From an uncultured Eggerthella sp. (lineage in GTDB: Bacteria > Actinomycetota > Coriobacteriia > Coriobacteriales > Eggerthellaceae): a stretch of 64,000 bases of DNA. The notes under the pieces were generated by a model that ran no database searches, was not told where the DNA came from, and saw only the letters and a list, made by a program, of their open reading frames with translations. Numbering within the stretch: the first letter of the stretch is position 1; every line of letters starts with the position of its first letter. This document shows, piece after piece, positions 42,059 to 51,081 of this stretch. Made by a program: the position numbers and the translations under genes. The stretch lies in contig UQLU01000007.1 of the NCBI GenBank assembly GCA_900542065.1, forward strand, positions 60,535 to 124,534. The letters run 5' to 3'.

Positions 42059-43735
42059 ATGAACACTATTAAGGGTCAGCTGACGCTGCGTGGCCTTGTT
42101 ATTGGCGGCATCGGCTGTATCATTCTCACGGCGGCTTCGGCTTACACGGCACTCAAGATGGGTGCACTTCCTTGGCCAATTATTTTTGCCGCAATCATTT
42201 CTTTATTCTTCTTAAAAGCGTTAGGTAATACATCGCTTAATGAAGCGAACGTAACGCACACTATTATGTCTGCTGGTTCAATGGTGGCAGGCGGTCTTGC
42301 ATTCACTATTCCTGGTATTTGGATTTTGACAGGAGAAAATCCTGTTGAATGGTGGCAGATGCTTATCGTGGCACTTGCAGGTACCATTTTGGGATTGGTG
42401 GTAACCGCTTTTATTCGCCGTCATTTTATTGAAGAAGCTCATCTGGAATTTCCTATTGGTGAATCTGCCGCGCAAACCCTTATTGCGGGCGATTCAGGTG
42501 GAAAAACGGGCGCTAAGTTGTTTGGATCGCTTGGCATTGCGGGGTTGTATACGGCTCTTCGCGACTGGTTTGCGGTATTGCCAGCGATGTTCTTTTCCAA
42601 CGTAACCATTCCTGGTATTACGTTTGGTATCTACAATTCGCCCATGATGCTTGCTGTTGGTTTCTTGGTGGGAACAGGTGCAGTAATTGCCTGGTTTGCG
42701 GGCGCAGTTTTTGCAAACTTTGGTCTTATCGTGGGCGGCAGCTCTCTTGGTATTTGGGATATTGCCACAGCGCAAGGTATTGTTTCTAGCCTTGGTATGG
42801 GTGTCATGATGGGTTGCGGTATTGGCGTTATCGTTAAAAACATTTTGCCTAAGCTACCCAGTATCGCTAAAGGCATGATTGGCTCTGGAAATAACAAAGG
42901 AATTTCTGGAAAGGCTATGGGTGGTGCTGTTGCGTTCATTCTGGCAGCAGTTGCGCTGGTTATTTGCTTTACGCTGCAACTTGGTCCACTGCCAAGCATT
43001 ATCGTAGTGCTTATGGTATGGATCGCCACAGCAATGAGCGCTCAGTCTGTTGGTCAAACAGGCATCGATCCGATGGAAATCTTTGGTTTGATCGTGTTGC
43101 TGTTCTGCGCAGCCATTGCTGATTTGCCAGCTATGCAGTTGTTCTTTATTGCAGGTATCGTGGCAGTTGCTTGCGGTCTTGCAGGTGATGTTATGAATGA
43201 CTTCCATGCAGGATATGTGCTTCATACCAATCCTACTGCGCAGTGGCTTGGCCAGGCATTTGGCGGCATTATCGGCGCAGTAGTTGCAACGGTAGTTATG
43301 GTGCTGCTGGTTCAGGCTTATGGTCCAACGGCGTTTGGTACTCAGGGTAGTTTTGTTGCTGCTCAGGCATCGGTTGTAGCAACTATGATTTCTGGTATTC
43401 CGTCCATTCCTGCTTTCGTGATAGGCCTGGTAGCGGGTTTGATTCTTCACTGTGTGAAAGCACCTGCCATGATGATTGGTCTTGGAATTTATTTGCCGTT
43501 CTATATGTCTTTCACGGCATTCTTAGGTGCTATGGCAAAGGTTGTATATGATGCAATTACGAAGGCTCGCCGTCGCAAAAAGCAAGAAGAGGGTCTTGAC
43601 GATGAAGGTGCGCAAGTTTTGAAGAAGAAGCAAGATGAATCGGGTCTTGTTGTGGCTTCAGGTCTTCTTGGTGGCGAAAGTATCGTTGGTGTTTTAGTGG
43701 CGCTTTCTGCGGTGGTTATGGGTATGGGTGCATGA
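42059..43735 (+). CDS. OPT-family oligopeptide (or metal-chelate) transporter
   Basis: Proton-coupled uptake of peptides or metal chelates. About 14 hydrophobic segments; the family motif AYTALKMGALPWPIIFAAIIS is at about 28-48 and FPIGESAAQTLIAGD at about 131. 558 residues, with a basic loop KARRRKKQEEG near the C-terminus and a final hydrophobic segment. ATG 42059 with AAAGGAAAAT is chosen over a start 22 codons upstream. Bacterial OPT substrates are poorly known. It stands alone with its own terminator. Confidence 0.9.
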   Translation: MNTIKGQLTLRGLVIGGIGCIILTAASAYTALKMGALPWPIIFAAIISLFFLKALGNTSLNEANVTHTIMSAGSMVAGGLAFTIPGIWILTGENPVEWWQMLIVALAGTILGLVVTAFIRRHFIEEAHLEFPIGESAAQTLIAGDSGGKTGAKLFGSLGIAGLYTALRDWFAVLPAMFFSNVTIPGITFGIYNSPMMLAVGFLVGTGAVIAWFAGAVFANFGLIVGGSSLGIWDIATAQGIVSSLGMGVMMGCGIGVIVKNILPKLPSIAKGMIGSGNNKGISGKAMGGAVAFILAAVALVICFTLQLGPLPSIIVVLMVWIATAMSAQSVGQTGIDPMEIFGLIVLLFCAAIADLPAMQLFFIAGIVAVACGLAGDVMNDFHAGYVLHTNPTAQWLGQAFGGIIGAVVATVVMVLLVQAYGPTAFGTQGSFVAAQASVVATMISGIPSIPAFVIGLVAGLILHCVKAPAMMIGLGIYLPFYMSFTAFLGAMAKVVYDAITKARRRKKQEEGLDDEGAQVLKKKQDESGLVVASGLLGGESIVGVLVALSAVVMGMGA

Positions 43736-43842
43736 CGTTAGTTTGCGCTCGAGTTTAGTCTCCCATGAGATTAGCTGTGTATGTTCGACCACAACTGTGC
43801 GTACCCAGATGTAACTATGTATATTCGGCTGTAATCAAAGAT

Positions 43843-43872
43843 CCCCAGATTCTATGCTAAATCTGGGGCTTT
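43843..43872 (+). terminator. Terminator of the OPT transporter gene
   Basis: Nine-bp stem CCCCAGATT/AATCTGGGG with eight-base loop followed by CTTTTGTTTT. Confidence 0.85.
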
Positions 43873-43902
43873 TGTTTTGAATTGAATGTGTAGGCGAAAA
43901 TC

Positions 43903-43949
43903 AAAAAATCGAAAACTTTTTAATCCGATTTCACTTTCATCGATTTTTT
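43903..43949 (-). terminator. Terminator overlapping the 3' end of the small Cys protein gene
   Basis: Ten-bp arms AAAAAATCGA and TCGATTTTTT (43903-43912, 43940-43949); the right arm overlaps the stop codon at 43948-43950. A second internal pairing is possible with ATCCGATTT at 43923. Confidence 0.6.
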
Positions 43950-44316
43950 ACAGTTCTACACGACCAAACTTTGCAAGGATTTCTGTTGCTGCAGTGCAGG
44001 ATGGGCAATCGCACCATTTTGCACCAGCTTCCTTACGCTTGTGCTGATCGGCAAGACGCTTTGCGGCATCTTCTTCGCCAAATATTTCTTTAGCGGGTCC
44101 TTCAAGGAAAGCGATTACACCATCAATGGTTGTAGGGCGTCCTTCTAAGATATCAAGAAGGGTGGTGGTTGCTTTCTCAACCGCAGCATCGCTATTGTCG
44201 GTAGCAACTGCTTCTTTCCACGCGAGTGCAGCATCTTTCGTAACTTGAGTGCTGGTGTCTGCAGTGGACAGAATATCAACGCGTTCGGCAATGTAGTCCA
44301 TAAGTTCTTTTTCCAT
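43948..44316 (-). CDS. Hypothetical small protein with CxCxxC motif
   Basis: Not recognised. 122 mostly helical residues (MEKELMDYIAERVDIL start), with an acidic-Ala-rich middle and a C-terminal KWCDCPSCTAATEIL segment whose three Cys could bind a metal or form a disulfide. It starts at ATG with AAGGTC upstream. Monocistronic; divergent from the TipAS-type regulator. Confidence 0.75.
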   Translation of the reverse strand: MEKELMDYIAERVDILSTADTSTQVTKDAALAWKEAVATDNSDAAVEKATTTLLDILEGRPTTIDGVIAFLEGPAKEIFGEEDAAKRLADQHKRKEAGAKWCDCPSCTAATEILAKFGRVEL

Positions 44317-44506
44317 GAGAGACCTTCGTTTTTAAATAGGGGCGTTTGGAATAGTAAGTATTCGAAATGTTAGGCATTTGGAATACTAATTTCTTACTAT
44401 CGAAATTGTACTGTCAAAAAGTGTTATTGTTGACAAACTTTTGATTGATTTAAGGTACTTGACCTTTTCGTAGCGTCAACCTTCACAATGCCACCAGGAG
44501 GTGTTT

Positions 44507-45280
44507 ATGGAACAAGAAATGCGTTTCTATAGCATTGGCGATATGGCAAAACTATCTGGAGTGAGTACGCGAACATTACGTTATTACGAAAGCGAAGAGC
44601 TTATTAAACCAAAGCGTAATGAGGCAAATTATCGAGTGTATAACGAAAACGATGCAAAGCAATTAGCGCAAATACTTGCAATGCGTGCTTGTGGTCTTTC
44701 TATAGCTGACATCAAAGGTATATTCGATAATTCTGGTAGTAGCTTATCCATTGCTCTCGAAAAACATCTTCAACATTTATTTGAGCAGAAAGCACAGATA
44801 GAAGCTTTAATTGTCCGTTCTGAAGAGGCAATTAAGGCAATTGAGAGGATTTCGAATATGGAGTCAAAAAAAGCATTTGAAGAATTAAAAAAACAAGCGA
44901 TTTTCGAAAATGAAAAAGAGTACGGACATGAAGCGCGTGCGCTCTATGGTGACGAAGTAATCGATGCGGCAAATGAACATCTTGAGGGTTTGTCTGAGGA
45001 TGAGTGGGATGAAAAGCAAGCACTAGAAGAGCAAATAAAATCTCAACTTCAAAACGCTATGAAGATAGGGGACCCAAAAAGCATTGAGGCTAGGGAGCTT
45101 GCGCAAATGCATGCACGATGGATTTGCTTGCATTGGGGAGAAAACGCTTACAGTCGTGAAGCTCATTTGGGGTTAGCAAAAATGTATGCAGCGGATAAGC
45201 GTTTTATCGATTATTACGACCGTGCTGCGGGAAAGGGTGCAACAGAGTTTTTGGTAAAAGCACTCGAGGAGAATATCTAA
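44507..45280 (+). CDS. MerR-family regulator with TipAS antibiotic-recognition domain
   Basis: MerR helix-turn-helix at residues 1-75 (YSIGDMAKLSGVSTRTLRYYESEELIKPKRNEANYRVY), a coiled-coil linker (75-125), then a TipAS domain (about 140-257: LSEDEWDEKQALEEQI, AQMHARWICLHWG, YAADKRFIDYYDRAA). TipA proteins bind thiopeptide antibiotics and activate transcription. ATG 44507 has AGGAGGTG. A Cys essential for covalent thiostrepton capture in S. lividans TipA is not evident at an equivalent place, so the ligand may differ. It heads a cluster of ligand-sensing proteins. Confidence 0.9.
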   Translation: MEQEMRFYSIGDMAKLSGVSTRTLRYYESEELIKPKRNEANYRVYNENDAKQLAQILAMRACGLSIADIKGIFDNSGSSLSIALEKHLQHLFEQKAQIEALIVRSEEAIKAIERISNMESKKAFEELKKQAIFENEKEYGHEARALYGDEVIDAANEHLEGLSEDEWDEKQALEEQIKSQLQNAMKIGDPKSIEARELAQMHARWICLHWGENAYSREAHLGLAKMYAADKRFIDYYDRAAGKGATEFLVKALEENI

Positions 45281-45304
45281 AGAGACTCTCAGAATAGACA
45301 AATG

Positions 45305-45343
45305 TCCATTACTCAAGCAACAATCTGTTGCTTGAGTAATGGA
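45305..45343. repeat. 39-base near-perfect palindrome between two regulators
   Basis: Eighteen-base arms are perfect complements (45305-45322 with 45326-45343; arm begins TCCATTACTC) around a 3-base ATC. A-rich rather than T-rich sequence follows, so it is not an ordinary terminator. It ends 54 bases before the XRE gene start and may be an operator, a leader hairpin or an insertion remnant. Confidence 0.7.
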
Positions 45344-45397
45344 GGAAAAAACCGAATACTATTCATATCGAATAGCTCTAATCTCTTAGGACAAAAA

Positions 45398-45850
45398 ATG
45401 GCAGTAAAAGACATTCTTCCTCTTCTGCGAAAAGAACGAGGTATCACACAAGAGGATCTTGCAAAGAAATTATTTATTACTCGTCAGGCAATCAGTCGTT
45501 GGGAAACGGGAGAAACTACGCCTGGGATTGATATGACAAAGCTTATTGCTCGTGAACTTGATGTTCCTATAACTGATTTGCTCGAGATGCCGGAAAATTA
45601 TTGTCAAAGTTGTGGAATGATGTTTACGGGCCCCAACCAGCATGGACACGAACTTGATGGTTCAGAAAATGAAGATTACTGTCGTTGGTGTTATGAACAT
45701 GGTAAGTATACCTACGAAACAACCATGGAAGATATGATCGAAGAGTGCGCACCTCGTATGGCTGAATACATGGGATGGACTGTTGATGAAAGCGCTTCTC
45801 TGCTTGGAGCAGTACTTCCAACTTTGGAACGTTGGAAACAACAGCCTTAA
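45398..45850 (+). CDS. XRE-family regulator with zinc-ribbon domain
   Basis: HTH_3 domain (1-65: LRKERGITQEDLAKKLFITRQAISRWETGETTPG) fused to a putative zinc-ribbon domain (70-150) with CQSCGMMF and YCRWCYEHGKY, the arrangement of small HTH-plus-ribbon regulators. A frame opens at 45302 inside the palindrome, but ATG 45398 with AGGA upstream is the natural start (150 residues). The target is unknown; its own promoter is a likely one given the palindrome. Confidence 0.88.
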   Translation: MAVKDILPLLRKERGITQEDLAKKLFITRQAISRWETGETTPGIDMTKLIARELDVPITDLLEMPENYCQSCGMMFTGPNQHGHELDGSENEDYCRWCYEHGKYTYETTMEDMIEECAPRMAEYMGWTVDESASLLGAVLPTLERWKQQP

Positions 45851-45935
45851 TATAGTGTGACGTAGAGAAGTGCAGCAAGTATATTCTTGATAATATATAG
45901 TCATTGATTAACCTCGAAACGAACAGGGAATACTC

Positions 45936-46676
45936 ATGGCATATGACTTTAAGAAAGAATACAAGGACTTATATTTGCCGAAACAAAAGCCTATGTTCAT
46001 CGATGTTCCAGCAATGACTTTTGTTGCTGTTGCGGGTGCAGGTAACCCTAATAAAGAGGGCGGTGCTTATCAGCAAGCAATGGGTTTACTTTACGGGTTT
46101 TCATACGCCGTGAAAATGTCCAAGATGGGTAGCTGGCAGCCAGATGGTTATTTTGATTATGTAGTCCCACCATTGGAAGGCTTGTGGTGGGCAGGTGCTG
46201 GTGCGTTTGATGGTGCGTCAATCGTGGATAAAAATGCGCTCTCATGGGTTTCTCTTATTCGTCAGCCTGATTTTGTTACGCGTGAAGTCTTTGATCGAAT
46301 TTGTGAACAGCTTTCAGTAAAAAAGCCAGAGCTTTCTGCTGATTTGGAATTGGGTAAGCTTAGATTCTTACGTTTTTCGGAAGGCAAGTGCGCTCAAATA
46401 ATGCATAAAGGATCTTATGATGACGAGCCTGAAACAATTGCAAAGCTTTCTGAGTTTATTGCATCAGAAGGAATGCAAACTGATATTGCGGAAGGTGGAG
46501 AATCGCCTGTGGGTCATAATGCATTTTGCGAGTTTGACACTGAAACTATCTTAGGAGCTCTCGATGTGGATGGAGACTGCCCGACGATTCGATTGCATCA
46601 CGAAATATATCTAGGAGATCCTCGTCGTACAAAGCCAGAGAATTTAAAAACAGTGATACGCCATCCGATTAAGTAG
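45936..46676 (+). CDS. GyrI-like small-molecule-binding domain protein
   Basis: 246 residues of the stand-alone GyrI-like (SOUL/BmrR effector-type) fold: YLPKQKPMFIDVPAMTFVAVAGAGNPNKEGGAYQQA start and KCAQIMHKGSYDDEPETIAKL core are typical. Such proteins bind or hydrolyse hydrophobic drugs. It sits 85 bases after the XRE regulator, with which it may be co-transcribed. Confidence 0.88.
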   Translation: MAYDFKKEYKDLYLPKQKPMFIDVPAMTFVAVAGAGNPNKEGGAYQQAMGLLYGFSYAVKMSKMGSWQPDGYFDYVVPPLEGLWWAGAGAFDGASIVDKNALSWVSLIRQPDFVTREVFDRICEQLSVKKPELSADLELGKLRFLRFSEGKCAQIMHKGSYDDEPETIAKLSEFIASEGMQTDIAEGGESPVGHNAFCEFDTETILGALDVDGDCPTIRLHHEIYLGDPRRTKPENLKTVIRHPIK

Positions 46677-46731
46677 GCTTTTGCTTGTTTTGAATGCGTA
46701 TTCAGAAACAAAGTTGGGAAGGGATGTTTAA

Positions 46732-47115
46732 ATGAACCTATCCAAAATCGATGAAAGGCTACTTTCTTATTCAGAAGCTACCAAAGCTTTTCACGAAAAG
46801 TGGGGCTGGATGGTTTATTGGGTTGGCGGTAAACAGTTTGCTTGTGAGTTCCAGGCTAAAACCACTGCTAAACTACCTTATGCGGGAAAGCATCTTCTTT
46901 CTTTGAAATGTGATCCCGAAAGAATAATTGAGTTGCGATCCGAATATCCTGAATCTATTTTTCCTGGTTATTATTCAGATGGACGAACATGGATATCTAT
47001 TGATTTAGACACGGATCTTCCTGAAGATATTGTTTTTGATTTATGTAAAAGAAGTTATGAGTTAGTGTTTGCGACATTGCCCAAGAAAGTGCAAAAAGAG
47101 TTAATGTCTATCTAG
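46732..47115 (+). CDS. MmcQ/YjbR family protein
   Basis: 127 residues of the MmcQ/YjbR (CyaY-like fold) family: WGWMVYWVGGKQFACEFQ, LLSLKCDPERIIELRSEYP and DLCKRSYELVFATLPKK. Some members are DNA-binding, but function is not established. It lies 55 bases after the GyrI-like gene and its stop overlaps the convergent gene by four bases. Confidence 0.85.
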   Translation: MNLSKIDERLLSYSEATKAFHEKWGWMVYWVGGKQFACEFQAKTTAKLPYAGKHLLSLKCDPERIIELRSEYPESIFPGYYSDGRTWISIDLDTDLPEDIVFDLCKRSYELVFATLPKKVQKELMSI

Positions 47116-47849
47116 TCATCATCCAATGCTTTATTCATTTCGGTAAGTGCGCTTTCTTTTTCCTTTTCGGTTATTTCGTTGTCATCTGCTAATTCGTCTA
47201 AAGTTTCGCGGTAATAATCATATGGCGTAAGTCCTGTTTCATCTTGGATCGAAGGGTCTGCGCCATATGTGATAAGCACATTCACCATTTCAGGTGAAGA
47301 ATAATGCGTTGAGGTTGCCATAATAAGCGCATATTCGGAGTCGGTTACATTTCCGTCTATGTCGTAGTCGATAAGTGGTTCGTTTAGATCAATCGCTAAA
47401 TCCTTTTCTTGCGCATCAGCAAGGATGGTTTCAGCGCATTCAGCATCTCCGTAAATGATTGCCAATCTCAGTAGGTTTCGATAAGACTGTTGGCCTTCCA
47501 GTTCTAGATTCAAATCGTTTGAGTCTAGCGCTTGTGCTAAACGATCTGCGTCGTGCGATACGACTGCATTTGAGCAGTCGTTATAGTTGGGGGTCGTGCT
47601 TGATTGGTAGGTAGGAATAATTACTGATGCGGTTATAGGGATTATCACTAGCAGACTTAGGACGAACAAAACAATAGGGACCGCAATTAGACCACCAAGC
47701 TTTTTGCCTTGTCGATGCCGTGATGGTGTGCGCAGTGCAAAAACAATAGTGACAATAATGGCGGCTATAAACATTGCCGCTGCAACAAGGAAGGCGAGAG
47801 CGAAAAAGCCCATTGTGGCTAAAAGTACGAGCACGCTAATTCCGCCCAT
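47112..47849 (-). CDS. Membrane protein with ankyrin-like repeat region
   Basis: 245 residues. Two hydrophobic segments at the N-terminus (about 4-38 and 52-80) separated by a basic loop; then a soluble part whose region YALIMATSTHYSSPEMVNVLITYGADPSIQDETGLTPYDYY reads as one to two ankyrin repeats, with earlier degenerate copies. The Asp/Glu-rich C-terminus is KEKESALTEMNKALDDD. Protein-protein interaction at the membrane is likely; the partner is unknown. Confidence 0.78.
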   Translation of the reverse strand: MGGISVLVLLATMGFFALAFLVAAAMFIAAIIVTIVFALRTPSRHRQGKKLGGLIAVPIVLFVLSLLVIIPITASVIIPTYQSSTTPNYNDCSNAVVSHDADRLAQALDSNDLNLELEGQQSYRNLLRLAIIYGDAECAETILADAQEKDLAIDLNEPLIDYDIDGNVTDSEYALIMATSTHYSSPEMVNVLITYGADPSIQDETGLTPYDYYRETLDELADDNEITEKEKESALTEMNKALDDD

Positions 47850-47897
47850 AGAGTCTCCTTACATCACTTTTGACTGATTATAAAAGATTGTGAACGT

Positions 47898-48332
47898 TTA
47901 AGAGCAGTTCCAGTGCATTTCGTATTCAATTGCGCCTGTGGCTTCATCAAGATTTTCCGAATATACGGCAAAACCTTCGCGAAGGTAAAAGGATACGGCG
48001 CGTTCGTTTTGCTTGTAAACATGCAGGCTAAGATGCTGTTTTTGTGGTTTTACGAAATCGAGCAATTGCTTACCAATACCTTTGGAACGAGCGTCTTCTC
48101 TAATGAAAAGTCCCGCAATATAGTTATCTTGTAGTCCAATAAATCCAGCGATACTGTTACTCTCTGTGACGTTTTCATAAACGTACACTTCAGCTTCAGA
48201 AATAAGCGAGCGTACTAAGTCGTAGTTATGTGTCCAGTAGCGTTCTGGGATGAATTCATGGGCTTGGATATTACCTTCAAGCCAAATATCCATAATGGAA
48301 TCTATATCTTCAGCGGAGAATATGCGGATCAC
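47898..48332 (-). CDS. GNAT-family N-acetyltransferase
   Basis: 144 residues. Acetyl-CoA-binding motif A is in IAGLFIREDARSKGIGKQLLDFV (R/Q-x-x-G-x-G), followed by LHVYKQNERAVSFYLREGFAVYSENLDE. GTG 48332 has AAAGGG six bases upstream; the longer frame would start at a TTG two codons earlier. The acceptor substrate is unknown. Confidence 0.9.
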   Translation of the reverse strand: MIRIFSAEDIDSIMDIWLEGNIQAHEFIPERYWTHNYDLVRSLISEAEVYVYENVTESNSIAGFIGLQDNYIAGLFIREDARSKGIGKQLLDFVKPQKQHLSLHVYKQNERAVSFYLREGFAVYSENLDEATGAIEYEMHWNCS

Positions 48333-48498
48333 AATCAACCCTTTCTGAATTCAAATACATTTGGAATATAGGTGAGTTCAGGATCGTACGCGTGCTTTGT
48401 TAGACGAATTGTATACGTTGGCTTAAGCGGTGTGTGGGTTTATTCAAGCGGCGTGTGCGGCGCGTAGATTCGAAAAAGCGATGTCTGTTTGAGTTTGC

Positions 48499-49605
48499 CT
48501 ACACAATAGGGCGAGTCCACTCAGGCAATCCTTTTTTACGACGATTTGCACGACGACCGCGCATATTGGCAACGCAACCCTGCATACCGTAGGGAATATG
48601 ATCCAAATCTTCTATGTTTTCAGGTAGGTAGCTTACTAGGCTCAAGGGGGCTGTTTGCTCAATAACTTCTGGCAGAAGTCCTGGTACTGCTTCAAACCCG
48701 TATACCTTAATACCGTCGCTTATGAGTTTCGATTCGTAGGCGCTTACAGGTTCATTAGGGTACATCGTGCGAACATCATCGGAGTTCCATTTCGGTTCAT
48801 ATCCTGCCAATTCTAGTTGCGTAAGAGAAAAATCGCGCAAAGGGAAGCTGTCGGTGCGGAGGCGAATCGAAGCATTTGGAGCCAGAATTTCACGATAGGT
48901 TAGCAATCTATCGAGGTAGGTCAGACGCAGATGTGCTCTTTTCTTTTTCGGGAATGGCGTAGGGAAGTTCAAAAGAATGCCGTCTAATTCCTGATGCGCA
49001 AACAACGTAGTAAGGTCGGGATCGTCCGCGCACATAAATACTGCGTTGGTTACGTTGTGCTCAAGGGCATGTTCGGCACCACGTATCATGCATATCTCTT
49101 CGATATCAAGTCCAACAAAAAGCGTTTCAGGATGAAGCTTCGCAAGAGCAACTGTGTATTCACCTTTTCCGCAACCAAGATCAAGGATTACCTTTTTGTA
49201 GAGAGTATTTGTGCGAGCTGTTTCGGTTTTGTGAGTGTTGAGGCAATCTGTTTCGGGGTTGTTTTCGGTGCGAGTTTCGATGTAGCTTTCGGTGGAATTC
49301 TTGGCGGTATTTTGTGCCGTATAGGTGGCGTCATTTTCGCTGTGGTTTCGTGGCGCATCGTTCGCGCTATTGTTAGTGGTGTTTTTGCCGCCATTTTCAC
49401 GGGGATGTTGAGGACCGTTTGCTTTAGTCTGGTATGACTCTATAGCTGCATCGATTATTTCCTCTAAGTTTTCGGGCTTTTCAGGTGCCCATGAATGCCA
49501 TGAACCACGCCAATGTTCTGGATTGAATTCAATAGCTTGCGCGCATGTGGTGAGACGTTCTTTTAAAGAAAAGCTTTTTGAAAGACGTGATCGCGGGGTG
49601 CGCAC
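48499..49605 (-). CDS. trmB: tRNA (guanine-N7)-methyltransferase with Asn/Thr-rich insertion
   Basis: Methylates G46 in tRNA variable loops. SAM motif ILDLGCGKGEYTVALAKLHPETLFVGLDIE and the catalytic-loop LNFPTPFPKKKRAHLRL (usually NFPDPWPKxRH) identify it. Between the N-terminal segment (EFNPEHWRGSW) and motif I lies a 65-70 residue Asn/Thr/Glu-rich insertion (about 62-135) absent from ordinary TrmB (~210-240 residues). GTG 49605 has AAGGAG six bases upstream; the frame is open 27 codons further. At 368 residues it is unusually long. Confidence 0.88.
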   Translation of the reverse strand: MRTPRSRLSKSFSLKERLTTCAQAIEFNPEHWRGSWHSWAPEKPENLEEIIDAAIESYQTKANGPQHPRENGGKNTTNNSANDAPRNHSENDATYTAQNTAKNSTESYIETRTENNPETDCLNTHKTETARTNTLYKKVILDLGCGKGEYTVALAKLHPETLFVGLDIEEICMIRGAEHALEHNVTNAVFMCADDPDLTTLFAHQELDGILLNFPTPFPKKKRAHLRLTYLDRLLTYREILAPNASIRLRTDSFPLRDFSLTQLELAGYEPKWNSDDVRTMYPNEPVSAYESKLISDGIKVYGFEAVPGLLPEVIEQTAPLSLVSYLPENIEDLDHIPYGMQGCVANMRGRRANRRKKGLPEWTRPIV

Positions 49606-49766
49606 AAGTTTCTCCTTACGTTGTTGGACATAAAAAAGATCGGGTTTGATAATAGCTAATTTTGACGACGACAGACAGAAAAACACTGCCCGCAGAATTA
49701 CGGTTGCTGGCGGTTAAAATGCACATGCTAGCGATCCTGGCAATATATCGGCATGACATAATAGAA

Positions 49767-49800
49767 AAGGTTGCTAGCAAATATAATTACTAGCAACCTT
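49767..49800 (-). terminator. Terminator of the alpha/beta hydrolase gene
   Basis: Eleven-bp perfect stem AAGGTTGCTAG/CTAGCAACCTT, twelve-base loop, followed on the minus strand by TTTTCTATT. Confidence 0.82.
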
Positions 49801-49831
49801 GTACTATTGCTGATTTACGCGTGGTTGTTAC

Positions 49832-50761
49832 TTAGTTTTGCTGGTCAAGCCAGTTGATGAGCGTTTCTTCTACGTCGAACTTGATGTCGTCATAGTTGTG
49901 AATTTCGTGGCGATAACCCGAATACAGCTTTGTAATAACATCTTCGTGGCCAGTATCGATCAGCCAATTGGCAACCTGATACACGCCTTCACCAAAGTTA
50001 CCAACAGGGTCCTGATCGCCAGCAATTAAAAGGATTGGCAACTCTTGAGGAACCTTATTGGCCCAATCTTCGCCTTCAATACAAAGCATCATGTCGATAA
50101 AGTCGCGAAGGCTGATGTTGTGAGTGGGATGCGTGAAAGCATCAAAGGGATCTTCAGCATGATCTTTCTGAACATAAGGATCATGACAGATCCATTCGTT
50201 GCCAAGCGTTGCGCCTTCTGAGCAGCGAGCAAACATCCAACCCATCAATTCATTTACGAAAGTAGGATCGGAATCATGGGCGCCACCTGCTTCAACAACT
50301 TGGTCGAGCTTAGCGCGAACTTCATGGGTGTTCTTAAAGATGCCAGGTGTGCCGCAATAAATTGCTCCAGTCAATTCTTCGCCGTATTTGGCGGAGAAAT
50401 CACGTGCAATCATGGAGCCCATGGAATGACCAAACATGAAGTAGGGAAGATCAGGGTACTTTTCGCATACCAAGTCTTTGAAGAGTTTTTCATCTTCCAT
50501 CATGGTGTGAGGGCCAGCATCGCCCCAGTCGCCCCAGGTGTCGTTTGCGATAGCGGTTGCGCCGTGACCAACATGGTCATCTGCAGCAACGATGTAGCCT
50601 GCGTCCATCAAGGCAACAATCATGTGGAAATAGCGGCGAGAATGTTCGCCAAAGCCATGTACCAGTTGCACAATGCCTTCTGGTTCAGTGGCGGGCACAT
50701 AAATCCAGCCTGTTACCTGGTCGCGTCCATTCGATGAGGGGAATGTGAGTTCGTGAAGCAT
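49832..50761 (-). CDS. Alpha/beta hydrolase, monoacylglycerol lipase-like
   Basis: 309 residues. Oxyanion region QLVHGFGEHSRRY (about 32), nucleophile elbow GHSMGSM (Ser113), acid in IAGDQDPVGNF (Asp249 or 251) and His in GYRHEIHN (285): a complete triad in the serine-aminopeptidase S33/Hydrolase_4 group. No signal peptide. Probably a cytosolic esterase or lysophospholipase. Start ATG with AAGGGAAGGGACAGCT. Confidence 0.88.
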   Translation of the reverse strand: MLHELTFPSSNGRDQVTGWIYVPATEPEGIVQLVHGFGEHSRRYFHMIVALMDAGYIVAADDHVGHGATAIANDTWGDWGDAGPHTMMEDEKLFKDLVCEKYPDLPYFMFGHSMGSMIARDFSAKYGEELTGAIYCGTPGIFKNTHEVRAKLDQVVEAGGAHDSDPTFVNELMGWMFARCSEGATLGNEWICHDPYVQKDHAEDPFDAFTHPTHNISLRDFIDMMLCIEGEDWANKVPQELPILLIAGDQDPVGNFGEGVYQVANWLIDTGHEDVITKLYSGYRHEIHNYDDIKFDVEETLINWLDQQN

Positions 50762-51081
50762 AGCTGTCCCTTCCCTTGGATAAGAATTGTTTAGTATGCG
50801 TACAGTATATTTCTACACATACTATGTGTGCGCAAAGGCACATTTACTAATGTTTATATTAGCAGTCAGTGTAGTGAATAGCAGCATGCTTTATGAATGG
50901 TGTAGTTTAGAGCTCTATCTCGTCATAGGTGATGCCATGTCTGGTTTTCTGCAGGCAAATTGAATGCGATTTTAGAAATAATTATCAATTCAGGTGTCTT
51001 GTCAGTTGAATATACGGTAGTATGTTTGCTTGATTTCTTCTCAGGGAAAAGGCGAAGCATGGATTGGAGAAGCAATAGACA
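50762..51081. other. Divergent intergenic region hydrolase/niaP
   Basis: 320 bases with no gene. It contains the NiaR-site candidate at 50989-51004 and an A/T-rich stretch TAGAAATAATTATCAATTC just before it that could hold the promoter. Confidence 0.5.
50989..51004. promoter_or_regulatory. Candidate NiaR site upstream of niaP
   Basis: TTCAGGTGTCTTGTCA contains the interrupted dyad CAGG-N3-CTTG, with half-sites like those of the palindrome at 52463 before niaR (CAAG...CCTG). The spacing differs by one base, so the match is suggestive only. Confidence 0.35.
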
